A DNA stretch of 64,000 bases from DYFT01 sp041695085 (GCA_041695085.1 JBGFRO010000019.1:93691-157690); one strand, 5' to 3'. Numbered from the stretch's first letter, positions 52,334 through 60,488 are shown. The notes: a model not told the origin generated them from the sequence alone. Made by a program: numbers and translations.

Positions 52334-53401
52334 ATGCGGTTCAAGCGACCTAAAACGTTACGCAAACGCTCAAGGGGAAAAGTTCTCCTCCTTGCATTCG
52401 CGGGGTTACTGTTTCTATGTGGTTGTGAGCGGAAAAAACAATCTATAAGTACGACGCCTCCCTCAGGAAGCGTCGCCTTGATCGACGATGGTCCACCTCT
52501 ATCCATGATCACGAAAATACTTCCAATTGGCAGGGACTCGATCCTGGTGACAGATAGAAGCTACCAGCTTCAATTGTTTGTCAATTACAAATTCAAGAAA
52601 ACTGTAGGAAAACGGGGGAAAGGTCCAGGCGAATACAGCTCCATTTTCGACTTCACCGTGAACGGCGACACAGTATTTTTGTTTGATAGACGTATGTCAA
52701 AAATCGTAGCATACTCATTAGAAACAGATCAGGTCATAGATGAAATTGTGAATAAAGATTTGAGCCAATTCTATGGCTTTCTCAGAAAGGATGGAAAATT
52801 CTATCTTGCGTTTGCTCGGTACACACCAGACACCGAACCCAACAAGTCTCTGCTCTTTACACTTGACCGAGAGAAAAAGTTGAGAGAGCTAAGCTTTCGC
52901 TATGCCGATCTTGGTTATGACAAGATCATGTTCAAATATCCACCAATGGCGCTCGTTTTGATGAAAGACGGGGGGAACGTGCTTTATATTCGCTTTCCGT
53001 TTTCCAACAGAATGTGGATATATGATGTCGTCAGGGATTCAGTGGAGTCATTCAAGCTCGATCTAGAGTACCCCCAACAAAAAGATCTCAGTCGCTTACG
53101 AGACTTGCAAGATCAGATGAAAGCTTCAGAACACATCGAGGTTGTAAGTGCATTTTTTCTTCTCGATGATCTAATAGCATTCTGGAGCGTGGTTCCAAAG
53201 TTTAACGAGGCTCCAACTCGTGCGAGATCTCAACTTCGATTTTACACATACGCAGGCAAAAAGGTTGCACAATTCAACGTCGATCCCTTCCTATTTGATG
53301 TCCAGGATAGCCTGTTTGCACGTTGGGAAGTCGATACGGCGCATCAATCGGTTCCCCAATATCCATATCGGATAGTATGGGAAAAGTACAGAATAAATTG
53401 A
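52334..53401 (+). CDS. 6-bladed beta-propeller lipoprotein (propeller 3', intact duplicate)
   Basis: A 355-residue lipoprotein (lipobox FLCGC). Class A propeller: IDDGPPLSMI, GRDSILVTDRSYQLQLFVNY, GKRGKGPGEYS. It is the uninterrupted version of the gene at 31938. It has no complete peptide gene in front and no oxidoreductase behind, so it may serve as the functional backup for the broken copy 20 kb away. Confidence 0.85.
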   Translation: MRFKRPKTLRKRSRGKVLLLAFAGLLFLCGCERKKQSISTTPPSGSVALIDDGPPLSMITKILPIGRDSILVTDRSYQLQLFVNYKFKKTVGKRGKGPGEYSSIFDFTVNGDTVFLFDRRMSKIVAYSLETDQVIDEIVNKDLSQFYGFLRKDGKFYLAFARYTPDTEPNKSLLFTLDREKKLRELSFRYADLGYDKIMFKYPPMALVLMKDGGNVLYIRFPFSNRMWIYDVVRDSVESFKLDLEYPQQKDLSRLRDLQDQMKASEHIEVVSAFFLLDDLIAFWSVVPKFNEAPTRARSQLRFYTYAGKKVAQFNVDPFLFDVQDSLFARWEVDTAHQSVPQYPYRIVWEKYRIN

Positions 53402-53487
53402 GGATATTGTTTTTTTAACTTTCAGGTGGGGAATACCCTTACCCTCTACCTGGGGAATCAAGTGGCCCATGACACTTTCTTCGTTGT

Positions 53488-53743
53488 CATCCCTTTCCAC
53501 CCGAGGTCCAACCCAACAAGCATTCTCAAAAAGCGCGAAACCCATGTCCGGAAAAACACGGACATGAAAATGTCCGTACTTTCACGGACATCACGTTTGG
53601 CGAAAATGTTTTATACTTGTGCAGAAGGGGAAACCCGTATCTTCTGGATATGTGATGAGCCGCACAAGTGAACTTGGACGAGTTTCAAACGCCCGTCTAC
53701 CTCAAGAGGTTTTTTCTTCGAAGCGTTTTAGAAAGGAGAGCAT
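53488..53743 (+). promoter_or_regulatory. MFP control region, copy 3, with extra 100-bp insert
   Basis: Palindrome pair at 53543-53566 and 53571-53590, then TATACT. About 100 bp of unrelated sequence (53627 to about 53727) separates these from TTAGAAAGGAGAGCATATG, which is continuous in the other copies. The insert has no clear inverted ends. Confidence 0.6.
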
Positions 53744-54238
53744 ATGAAGAACCCCAGGGTTTTTGTGATTGGGATTCCTTTGGCGATTGCGATCCTCGCC
53801 GTTCTGGTTCTTCTCCCTCCGGGAGACGCTCCTGTTGATGTGCAAGATGGACACCCTTCCTCCGTATCGGTGAGTGCTGGGGCGAGCACAACGGAGGTTG
53901 TCCTGCCGGTGGAAGTCTCCGTCGCACGCCGGGGGAGGCTCGTCAAGCGAGTCCAGACGCAAGGGGTTGTGCGCGCGAGACGGGAGGTGGAGCTGATTGC
54001 GCGCGTCAGCGGCGAAGTGATCGCGGTCTTTGTCCGGAATGGAGCGTTCGTTCCTCAGGGGCATCTGTTGATCAAGCTTGATGATCGAGAGTATCGGCTT
54101 GCTTACGAGAAGGCCTCCACGGCATTGCTTGCTGCGCAGATTGAATAGTGGACGGAGGTGCGAGCGCCGTTTTCGGGATACGTAGCCGATTGCGATGCCG
54201 CAGCAGGGATGCATTTCTCCATCGCGCGACAAGCATGA
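53744..54238 (+). pseudogene. MFP copy 3, truncated, same UAG deletion junction as copy 1
   Basis: Matches copy 1 including the identical deletion junction and TAG (54146-54148). After it the frame reads WTEVRAPFSGYVADC for about 20 codons and then breaks off (54225-54238) into unrelated sequence. It must share descent with copy 1 after the deletion event. Confidence 0.85.
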
Positions 54239-54378
54239 CGATGGAACAATTCCGGGCGCAAGCGGCGAAGGGTGTTGGTTCTCCTTCTGTACTTGGCCGT
54301 AGGAGATGAAGATAGTTGACCCTCGAGTATATGTGAGAAACGGATGGCTACAGCATTGGAGTCTTTTGCAGGTGTAGG

Positions 54379-55383
54379 ATGAGATGGATATTGTTCATAC
54401 TTATCTTGTTTCTCGGGGCCGCGTGTGAAAGCAAAAGCAGAATTGAAGTTTCTTCACAATCGACACGGGCCGCTCTCGTTGACGGTACGCCACCTTTAGG
54501 CGAACTTATTCATATCGAGCCTGTTGGAGAGGATTCTCTCATCATCTTGGATAATCGACAGAACTTACACCTTTTCTCTGAGAATAGATTCGTCAAGCTG
54601 CTCGGGAAAAAAGGAGAAGGCTCCGGTGAATATAGCCGAGTCAGCGCATTCTGCGTATATGACGGGTCAATTGTGATTTTCGACAAGTCGAAACTGAAGC
54701 TTCTTTCATTCTCACTTGGTACGAATGAATGTGAATTTGAAAAGACAGTCAGGAGCGAGGAGTTTGCGGCCCTTTCTGCTCTCGTTGTGAATGATGAGAC
54801 AATGTATTTTATCAAGACCGAATTGTCTTCTGTAACACCGGACCACGAGCAAGTATTCTTCAAACTCAATTCTGACCAAACTCTCACCCCTTTGGGTCTC
54901 GCGAAGAGAAATTTGCAGGGTAGATTTCTGAGATCTCCTATTAAACTTATGACTTCAGTTAAACAGAGAGCCGGTAAGCTCTATTTTACGTTTCCCTTGT
55001 CACCAATCGTTTGGGAGTATGATGTGATAAGCCACTCCCTTTCTTCAATCACGGTCGGTCTTGAATTGCCCGATGACTCCGATCTCGCCAGCGCCGACAA
55101 CCTGTCTTCTGCACTAAAGCTTGTGAACGAAAAGGTGGAACTCATCATGGGAGTCTTTCCGCTGGATCGACATTTAGCAATTGTCACAAAGCAAGGAAGG
55201 CCTCCTGATTCACAATGGAAAATTCGCTTCTATTCTTATCAAGGTGAATTCAGAGGAGAGATATGGACATCTTACTATGTGTACGACGTGCAAGAAAACT
55301 ATTATGCGCATATTGAACTCTCAGGTGATATTGATGATTACCCCTACGTTGTTGTTCAGACGCCCTACCAGATTCATCCTTGA
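54379..55383 (+). CDS. 6-bladed beta-propeller lipoprotein (propeller 7)
   Basis: A 334-residue lipoprotein (lipobox LGAAC, Cys16). Class A blades: DGTPPLGELIHIEPVGEDSL, LGKKGEGSGEYSRV (Ser replaces the usual Pro in GPGE). No peptide gene stands immediately upstream; the truncated MFP does. Its end overlaps the next CxxC lipoprotein by about 50 bp, a tight coupling seen also at 24216 and 33201. Confidence 0.8.
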   Translation: MRWILFILILFLGAACESKSRIEVSSQSTRAALVDGTPPLGELIHIEPVGEDSLIILDNRQNLHLFSENRFVKLLGKKGEGSGEYSRVSAFCVYDGSIVIFDKSKLKLLSFSLGTNECEFEKTVRSEEFAALSALVVNDETMYFIKTELSSVTPDHEQVFFKLNSDQTLTPLGLAKRNLQGRFLRSPIKLMTSVKQRAGKLYFTFPLSPIVWEYDVISHSLSSITVGLELPDDSDLASADNLSSALKLVNEKVELIMGVFPLDRHLAIVTKQGRPPDSQWKIRFYSYQGEFRGEIWTSYYVYDVQENYYAHIELSGDIDDYPYVVVQTPYQIHP

Positions 55384-55900
55384 CCGACGAAGTACATCAT
55401 GGATTGTCTCCGCTTTAGTGATAATGGAAGCACTCTCCTGTGGAAAGAAACCTGAGATCAAGGGCATTTCGAATTCCGCGTACCGAATTGTGACAAAACA
55501 GAAACTTGCTGACGATGTCGTCGAACGGTTTGTGGAGTCACCGCCGTGTCGCTTCCTCATAGTATCTCAATTTGTTTGTCGAGCTTGTTTGGAGTATGCT
55601 CTAGCATCTATTGAGATGGATACCTCGGGCCATAAGAAACAGCTGGCCATCGTAACACTAGGCGCCAATGAATTTGAGATCGAGTCATTGAACAAAGTCT
55701 ACTCCAGAAGCGGCATAAAATTCCATGGCATTGCCGGCGACTATTTCAGGGATCTTGAGTTAAATAATGAAGCACTGGCCCACGGCGCGTTTTTCGCCGC
55801 AAAGAGGATCGATGATTCCCTCCACGTATACGATGCGACTCTTGACTATAAAGAAATTGACCTGCGTACAAAAGCTGTTGTTGATTTTGTTCTTCGCTAG
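55334..55900 (+). CDS. Lipoprotein with CRAC motif, thioredoxin-like
   Basis: About 188 residues from ATG 55334. Hydrophobic segment about 19-32 ending in a lipobox (ALSC). FVCRACLEYAL supplies the CxxC; HGAFFAAKRIDDSLHVYDAT corresponds to the GVFLGAR...YDGFD part of the proteins at 24216 and 33201. Divergent member of that group, paired with propeller 7. Confidence 0.6.
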   Translation: MITPTLLFRRPTRFILDRRSTSWIVSALVIMEALSCGKKPEIKGISNSAYRIVTKQKLADDVVERFVESPPCRFLIVSQFVCRACLEYALASIEMDTSGHKKQLAIVTLGANEFEIESLNKVYSRSGIKFHGIAGDYFRDLELNNEALAHGAFFAAKRIDDSLHVYDATLDYKEIDLRTKAVVDFVLR

Positions 55901-56867
55901 TTTGATCGCGAACCCAGAACTGCTGTCGCAATCTCATGTGAACCGGCACAAAACGTTGTCTGCTGGAGATATCCCATTCTTAGAGAGTTCCTATCCACCT
56001 ATTGTGGCATCAAACTGTATTCTACTCAGATTCTTACATAAAACTTTGTTGATCGACATAACAACGGGCGCAGTACACCCGTTGACAATTGGAATGAGTC
56101 ATTTCCCTGCTTTTCGTGATCTTGCGAATAACTACGTGGAGGGGTTAGTCAATGGGAGTCTGCTCATTCGTGAAAGGGATCAAAATTCTAACGCGGGGAG
56201 CTACCATTATGTTCTGTACTCGCTTCTGGGTTTTCCGGATAATAAGGAACTTCTTCTTGTGAGTAGTACTCCATTGCGGTGTGCTATCAGCCAGCGGCAA
56301 GAAGTTCTGTTTTCTGCGGAAGGCGGCGTCCATTCTCAGAAGCTAACGGTCTCCTTGGCAGGTAATACTGAGCAGCTGCTCATAGGCCCTGGAGACGTTC
56401 TCTTGCTTTCGATTGTGCCACCGAAGTTTACAATTCTGAGATCGGGAGGATGGAAGGGAATCATATTGTTTGATTCCGGGGGGAAGATGATAAGTATTTC
56501 CATGGATTCGCTTGGAATCACTCTGACCGAATTTGCACCTCAAGGGTACCAACTTATGGAGCGTGAAAGGAGAAAAATCCAGCCTCCTAATATCGACCCT
56601 GAGAGAGAATGGTTTAAGCGAGATTTTCTTCGCAAATACGTTATCTATAAAATTGAAGTGTTTTCAAGCTATCTTGAAATGTATATCTGGGATCTCTCGA
56701 GCAATGAATACGCTATCTACCGGTACGGGTTTCAAGCGCCAAATGTCAATCCCGCACAGAAAATCGTTGCAGGAGCATGGGGAATTGTAGGGAGAATTCG
56801 CAACTCCCACACCTACCTTTATGCTGACCTCGCGAGTGGGAAGATAAAGATGAAGAATGTTCCATAA
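55833..56867 (+). CDS. Secreted or anchored protein of unknown function, propeller-like
   Basis: About 344 residues if started at ATG 55833, which overlaps the previous gene; in-frame TTG codons near 55877 are alternatives. An N-terminal hydrophobic segment (LLLILFFASLIANPELLSQS) looks like a signal peptide. The rest is beta-rich without the GPGE signature, ending in blades such as YADLASGKIKMKN. It takes the place of a second oxidoreductase in this cassette. I do not recognise a family. Confidence 0.55.
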   Translation: MRLLTIKKLTCVQKLLLILFFASLIANPELLSQSHVNRHKTLSAGDIPFLESSYPPIVASNCILLRFLHKTLLIDITTGAVHPLTIGMSHFPAFRDLANNYVEGLVNGSLLIRERDQNSNAGSYHYVLYSLLGFPDNKELLLVSSTPLRCAISQRQEVLFSAEGGVHSQKLTVSLAGNTEQLLIGPGDVLLLSIVPPKFTILRSGGWKGIILFDSGGKMISISMDSLGITLTEFAPQGYQLMERERRKIQPPNIDPEREWFKRDFLRKYVIYKIEVFSSYLEMYIWDLSSNEYAIYRYGFQAPNVNPAQKIVAGAWGIVGRIRNSHTYLYADLASGKIKMKNVP

Positions 56868-56868
56868 A

Positions 56869-57024
56869 GACGTCTGTTTGCTGGCAGGTTTTTGCCGCGA
56901 TGACTCAGGAGCGGAAGTATTCAAGCGGCGTGTCGGGATGACGATGATGCAATTCAGGACGAAGCATCGGATTGTAAAAACTGGCCGGGCAGGTAATCCG
57001 CGAGGTGCGAAGAAAAGCCGATAG
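56869..57024 (+). pseudogene. 3' fragment of the AraC-type gene (HTH copy 2)
   Basis: From GGTTTTTGCCGCGATGAC (56887) the DNA is essentially identical to the end of the gene at 30570, and weaker similarity extends to 56869. It encodes only the second HTH and tail. It carries the downstream repeat array along with it. Confidence 0.85.
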
Positions 57025-57038
57025 ATCACGGTGATATT

Positions 57039-57113
57039 TGCCACCTCTAAAATCACCCAACCTCTGGGATAAACCTATAAGATCAACCTCTACAGCCAAG
57101 GGAATTTTGTTGC
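57039..57113. repeat. Array of about 13-bp direct repeats, copy 3
   Basis: Same series as at 30958 but with one GATCAACCTCTAC unit fewer, an exact 13-bp contraction. It is followed by AAGGGAATTTTGTTGCTTCG with the GG-N10-GC spacing (57100/57112), about 160 bp upstream of peptide P8. Confidence 0.6.
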
Positions 57114-57271
57114 TTCGTCTTTCTTCGGTTGTTATTCTTATACGGATTGGAAGAAAAACGTCCTTTCAGGGTCCGCAAGCGACGGTCGAAAGCGAGAAAG
57201 GTATTATCTCCTATTCGTGATTCGCGAAGGACGCGGTCATAAGTTCAACTGATTTTGACGGAGGATCAAAT

Positions 57272-57556
57272 ATGAGACGAGTATTGGTTAACCAGTCTGG
57301 AAGGTTCTCAATGTTTTTCCAACTTTTCATGGGGATCTACATCGCTTGGTACGTGCTTAATTATTCTGCACTCCATGCTCAATGGGGAGCTTGTTGCGCG
57401 GCCTATTGTAGCGGTGGCAAGTGTGGTCAGTGCATGGTTTCTAATTCTTGTGAACACTGTGACTGCAATGGTTCCTCTCCGGCATATGTCATGTGTATTT
57501 GCTGGGATAATATGGAAGAATACAGTGAGGACTGTCGCGAATGTCAGCCGTTGTAG
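57272..57556 (+). CDS. Cys-rich secreted peptide precursor P8
   Basis: A 94-residue precursor behind ACGGAGG. Leader with hydrophobic helix (about 14-32) and likely cleavage ALHA before QWGACC. The core has twelve Cys: ACCAAYC, GKCGQC, CEHCDC, CIC, CREC. It is very similar to P9 next door, and both lack the PSAVA motif. No Cys in the leader. The pair is followed by the membrane-anchored propeller 8. Confidence 0.78.
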   Translation: MRRVLVNQSGRFSMFFQLFMGIYIAWYVLNYSALHAQWGACCAAYCSGGKCGQCMVSNSCEHCDCNGSSPAYVMCICWDNMEEYSEDCRECQPL

Positions 57557-57657
57557 CAAGTTGTGCATTTGTTCTCATTAAGTTGTCGCTGTGAGTGCCG
57601 TTTGCGGGTTGTTGCCGATTACCTTGCTCTGAGAATGCCAATTAACGGGACAAATTC

Positions 57658-57984
57658 ATGAACCACGTATTCCGTCAAGGCGTCAACATGCAATCAAAAA
57701 CAATTTATCCTCTCTGGGGATATCTTCTTCATTGGGTAGTTTCAGGTTATCTCATTCTCTTAATTGCTGTCGGAATTCCATTTGTTCTTTCTCCTCACAC
57801 AGTGGTTGGACAATGGAGTGCATGTTGTTCCGCTTTTTGTACTGGCGGAGCCTGCGGCCAATGTTTTGTGTCAAGTTCGTGCGAGCGATGCACTTGCACA
57901 AATTGGGGAGGATCGGTTCTTTGTGTTTGCTGGGATAACAATGAATACTATTCAGAGCAGTGTGATGATTGTACACCTCATTGA
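57658..57984 (+). CDS. Cys-rich secreted peptide precursor P9
   Basis: Up to 108 residues (ATG 57658, or ATG 57688). The leader has a longer hydrophobic region; the core starts after HTVVG with QWSACCSAFC and has twelve Cys at positions matching P8 (GACGQC, CERCTC, CVC, DDC). A tandem duplicate of P8 with diverged leader. Predicted secreted and disulfide-bonded. Confidence 0.78.
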   Translation: MNHVFRQGVNMQSKTIYPLWGYLLHWVVSGYLILLIAVGIPFVLSPHTVVGQWSACCSAFCTGGACGQCFVSSSCERCTCTNWGGSVLCVCWDNNEYYSEQCDDCTPH

Positions 57985-58166
57985 GGCCGATTGCTTCGGT
58001 CGATCGTTTGGAACGCGGATGTGGGTGATCCTCCATGAGTTCATCGTTCTGATTGCAGCACCAAGATGAGACTCAACGCAGGGGGAGAATACCTCGCTCA
58101 ACCAAAGTGGTTCGCTTTTTCTCGTTCGTAATCTTGTTCGCGAATGCCGTTTGAGAAATATCAAGT

Positions 58167-58330
58167 GATGTTACGCAGAAACATCTCTTGCTCTTTCTTG
58201 GGGATGTATCGTAAGTAAGGCCTTACAGCTCGATGAAAAGCAGAGTGTTCTTGATTTGTGGAGCGAAGGCCTCCGAAATCGTCGGCGGAGGGGAGGATGG
58301 CCTTCCCCCGTGCGTTATCCATCCTGAGGG
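58167..58330 (+). repeat. Partial, divergent copy of the 301-bp element
   Basis: Begins with GATGTTACGCAG, as the reverse of the right end at 15090. It later has GGCCTCCGAAATCGT and CCCGTGCGTT as in copy 2 at 42990-43040. The right half with the GTTACTTTCTTTG hairpin is missing. The interval between P9 and this element (57985-58166) contains nothing recognisable. Confidence 0.55.
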
Positions 58331-58401
58331 ACGAGATCTCGTTCCGATGCTCGCACTGGAATGGACGATTTCGTCGAGGCCCTCCCAATAGGATTGATTC
58401 T

Positions 58402-59409
58402 ATGCATTTTGCACAGGACTTCCGACGCAAGATCCTTCTTGCGGTAACACTCTTTCTTGCTGCTGGAGTCATTTTCTGGTCACAAAGAGAAGCTTTGTTT
58501 GGCGCCCGTAAGACATTTCACATTTTTCGGGAAATAGAGTTCATACCGGGGAGGCAACAGGAAGTCTTTGTTGCGCCAACGAGTGTGACTGTTGCTGGCA
58601 ATACCATCTATGTTGCAGACATGAAGAGGAACGAGGTAATTAAAATGGGGGACTCATTCGATATTGCCCAGATTTTCGCAAGAAAAGGGCAAGGACCCGG
58701 TGAAGTCTTGGGGCCTAGTGGTATTCGAATTGTCGGCGATAGAATCTTTATCGCAGATGCGGGGAACATGAGAATCCAAGTGCTCGATATGGAGGGAAAA
58801 TATCTCCGGAGCTTCAAAGTGCAGATGTTTCCGACTGTCAGTTTCGCTGTGGATTCGCAAAAGCAGATATACATCTCAATGCCGTCTAGTGGTCGAATCG
58901 TAAGTGTTTTCGATGAGAAGGGAAAACTGATTGAATCTTTTGGTTCAACGTTGCCGGGTACACCGATTCAAAACCACGTGCACCTTGAAATTGACGAATC
59001 AGATAACATCTACGTGATTTTCCATTCTCGCCCCATCATTCGCAAATACGATCGCGAAAGAAGGTTAATATGGGAAAGAGACATCTCTGATATTCCGCAC
59101 GTTCGTCGTAGACTCAATGCAATAGAGAAGGATGAGAGGAAAGCGGGCGCTCATTCACTGGTTTTCCTGACTTCGTACTTCGACGGTCAAATATATTTAC
59201 TCATAAGTGGTGTGAGTCAAAAGGAGTACGACGGGGTCTTGTTTTACAAGATTCGCTCTTCCGATGGCGAGAATTCATCAGAAGTGCTTGTGAGAGCGAA
59301 TGACATCATAGGAGTCCGCAGCATTGCTTTTGACAAGAATGGCAGACTTTATCTTGCGGATGCTTTCAATGGTAAGATTTATGTTGCGCGCAGCCAGGAT
59401 AATGGCTGA
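58402..59409 (+). CDS. 6-bladed beta-propeller, membrane-anchored (propeller 8)
   Basis: About 335 residues from ATG 58402; the open frame extends upstream into the repeat element, which argues against the longer start. N-terminal helix about 9-27 (LLAVTLFLAAGVIFW), no lipobox. NHL blades: SVTVAGNTIYVADMKRNEVI, ARKGQGPGEVLGP, RIFIADAGNMRIQVLD. Same class as propellers 4 and 5. It follows the twelve-Cys peptides P8/P9. Confidence 0.8.
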   Translation: MHFAQDFRRKILLAVTLFLAAGVIFWSQREALFGARKTFHIFREIEFIPGRQQEVFVAPTSVTVAGNTIYVADMKRNEVIKMGDSFDIAQIFARKGQGPGEVLGPSGIRIVGDRIFIADAGNMRIQVLDMEGKYLRSFKVQMFPTVSFAVDSQKQIYISMPSSGRIVSVFDEKGKLIESFGSTLPGTPIQNHVHLEIDESDNIYVIFHSRPIIRKYDRERRLIWERDISDIPHVRRRLNAIEKDERKAGAHSLVFLTSYFDGQIYLLISGVSQKEYDGVLFYKIRSSDGENSSEVLVRANDIIGVRSIAFDKNGRLYLADAFNGKIYVARSQDNG

Positions 59410-59479
59410 CGAAAAGGAGAGCTGATCAATCAATTGCCGGTTACATACAATATCGACACGAATTCGTCATCAAATATCA

Positions 59480-60028
59480 TTGGCCCTTTCACTCACGCTC
59501 AATGCAGTTCAGGCATACATCATCTTTTCAGCTCAGCAGCAGGGTCAAGTATCCAATCACCAGCAGTCTCATTTACCAAATCAGCTTCAAACTATAGAGG
59601 CAGAAGCGAATCTTGTCAACGTAGACTTGAGCGAAACTATTTCTAAGCTACCTCTGACGACGAAAACAACGCGAAACCTAAGACTCGTTGCTTTGTTTTC
59701 TCCAAAAGATTGTTCCGCATGCTTGGATCTCGAGTCGGCCAAGTGGTCCTATCTCTATCAGACTTATCCTGTTGATGTCTACGGAGTGTGTATCGACTCA
59801 GCTATGGCAAGCGTTTTCCGATATCGCACAATATACAAATCGGAATTTCCAGTATTTCTTGATTCCCTTCGAGTTTTCAGCTATCTAAAACCCGCGAAGG
59901 CTCCAACAGTTCTTTTATTAAATCGCCGTAACCAAGTGATACTCAGCTATATTGCTCAGGTAGGCAATAAGCACAAGCATGAGAAATTCTATGCTCAATT
60001 GGAAAGTCTTCTCAGCACGTTATTGTAA
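59480..60028 (+). CDS. Membrane-anchored thioredoxin-like protein (CSAC), start uncertain
   Basis: About 182 residues from TTG 59480; upstream codons in frame (RIRHQISLALS) look like a natural N-terminus but contain no usual start, so a non-standard start or a small indel is possible. Hydrophobic segment LALSLTLNAVQAYIIF, then active site SPKDCSACLDLE and AKAPTVLLLN (Ala-Pro, cis-Pro loop). Ends GNKHKHEKFYAQLESLL, like its relatives. Confidence 0.68.
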   Translation: MALSLTLNAVQAYIIFSAQQQGQVSNHQQSHLPNQLQTIEAEANLVNVDLSETISKLPLTTKTTRNLRLVALFSPKDCSACLDLESAKWSYLYQTYPVDVYGVCIDSAMASVFRYRTIYKSEFPVFLDSLRVFSYLKPAKAPTVLLLNRRNQVILSYIAQVGNKHKHEKFYAQLESLLSTLL

Positions 60029-60117
60029 GCGTTCGTTTTCTCTCCTGTTAAGTGACAGCCTTCCTTGAGAGCCTACCCTATCTCCTTGTCCGCTGCAATG
60101 GGATCAGCCCCTTGACA

Positions 60118-60196
60118 AAAACCAACCTCCGAGCTAAGCCTATAAAGTCAACCTCTACGATCAACCTCTACTGCCAAGGGAATTTGCTTGCGGATG
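60118..60196. repeat. Array of about 13-bp direct repeats, copy 4
   Basis: Matches copy 1 (ACCAACCTCCGAGCTAAG, then GTCAACCTCTAC and GATCAACCTCTAC) and the block AAGGGAATTTGCTTGCGG with GG-N10-GC spacing. No AraC-type gene precedes it, so it is a relocated control region in front of the orphan peptide core. Confidence 0.6.
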
Positions 60197-60224
60197 AAAG
60201 GGGCATCAGGTAGATTTCGAATAG

Positions 60225-60344
60225 CGGAAAAACAGAGGTTCAATTTGTTGTCGGAATTACTGGACTGCAACATATGGTCCGGATGGCCTCTGTTGCCATC
60301 GAGGAACAAATTGCCATCCCTGCATTGACGTTATTCCGGATTAG
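60225..60344 (+). pseudogene. Orphan Cys-rich peptide core without leader
   Basis: A 39-codon open stretch between an in-frame TAG (60222) and TAG (60342) reads as a typical core: GSICCRNYWTATYGPDG, then LCCHRGTNCHPCIDVIPD. It has six cysteines. There is no start codon, leader or membrane helix; only about 30 bp separate it from the repeat array, so a deletion probably removed the leader. The spacing of C, YW and C is reminiscent of P2 and P7. Confidence 0.5.
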
Positions 60345-60488
60345 GTTCAGAGCTCACCGTTGTTAGAGGAGACTTACCTTGTCGCTCGGCGCATTGTAGA
60401 TGGGGTGCTTTGAACCAGTCGTTTTTCGGAGTTGGCTGATTCGAGGTTACCCCCCTACCTGGGCGCGCGGTCCCTCCTCCCCTTTCGC

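Larger units (their letters stand above)
52088..53401 (+). repeat. Duplicated block: end of P3, element M1 and propeller gene
   Basis: The 1.3-kb block matches 31691-33225 essentially base for base, apart from the M2 insertion present only at 32178. Its left edge falls inside the P3 core codons and its right edge at the propeller stop codon. It lacks the peptide leader and the CxxC genes. Confidence 0.9.

Noticed and set aside
59434..59646. Separate small gene upstream of the CSAC oxidoreductase
   Set aside because: The frame overlaps the real domain in another frame and has no ribosome binding site of its own; more likely an effect of the unclear start of the gene at 59480.
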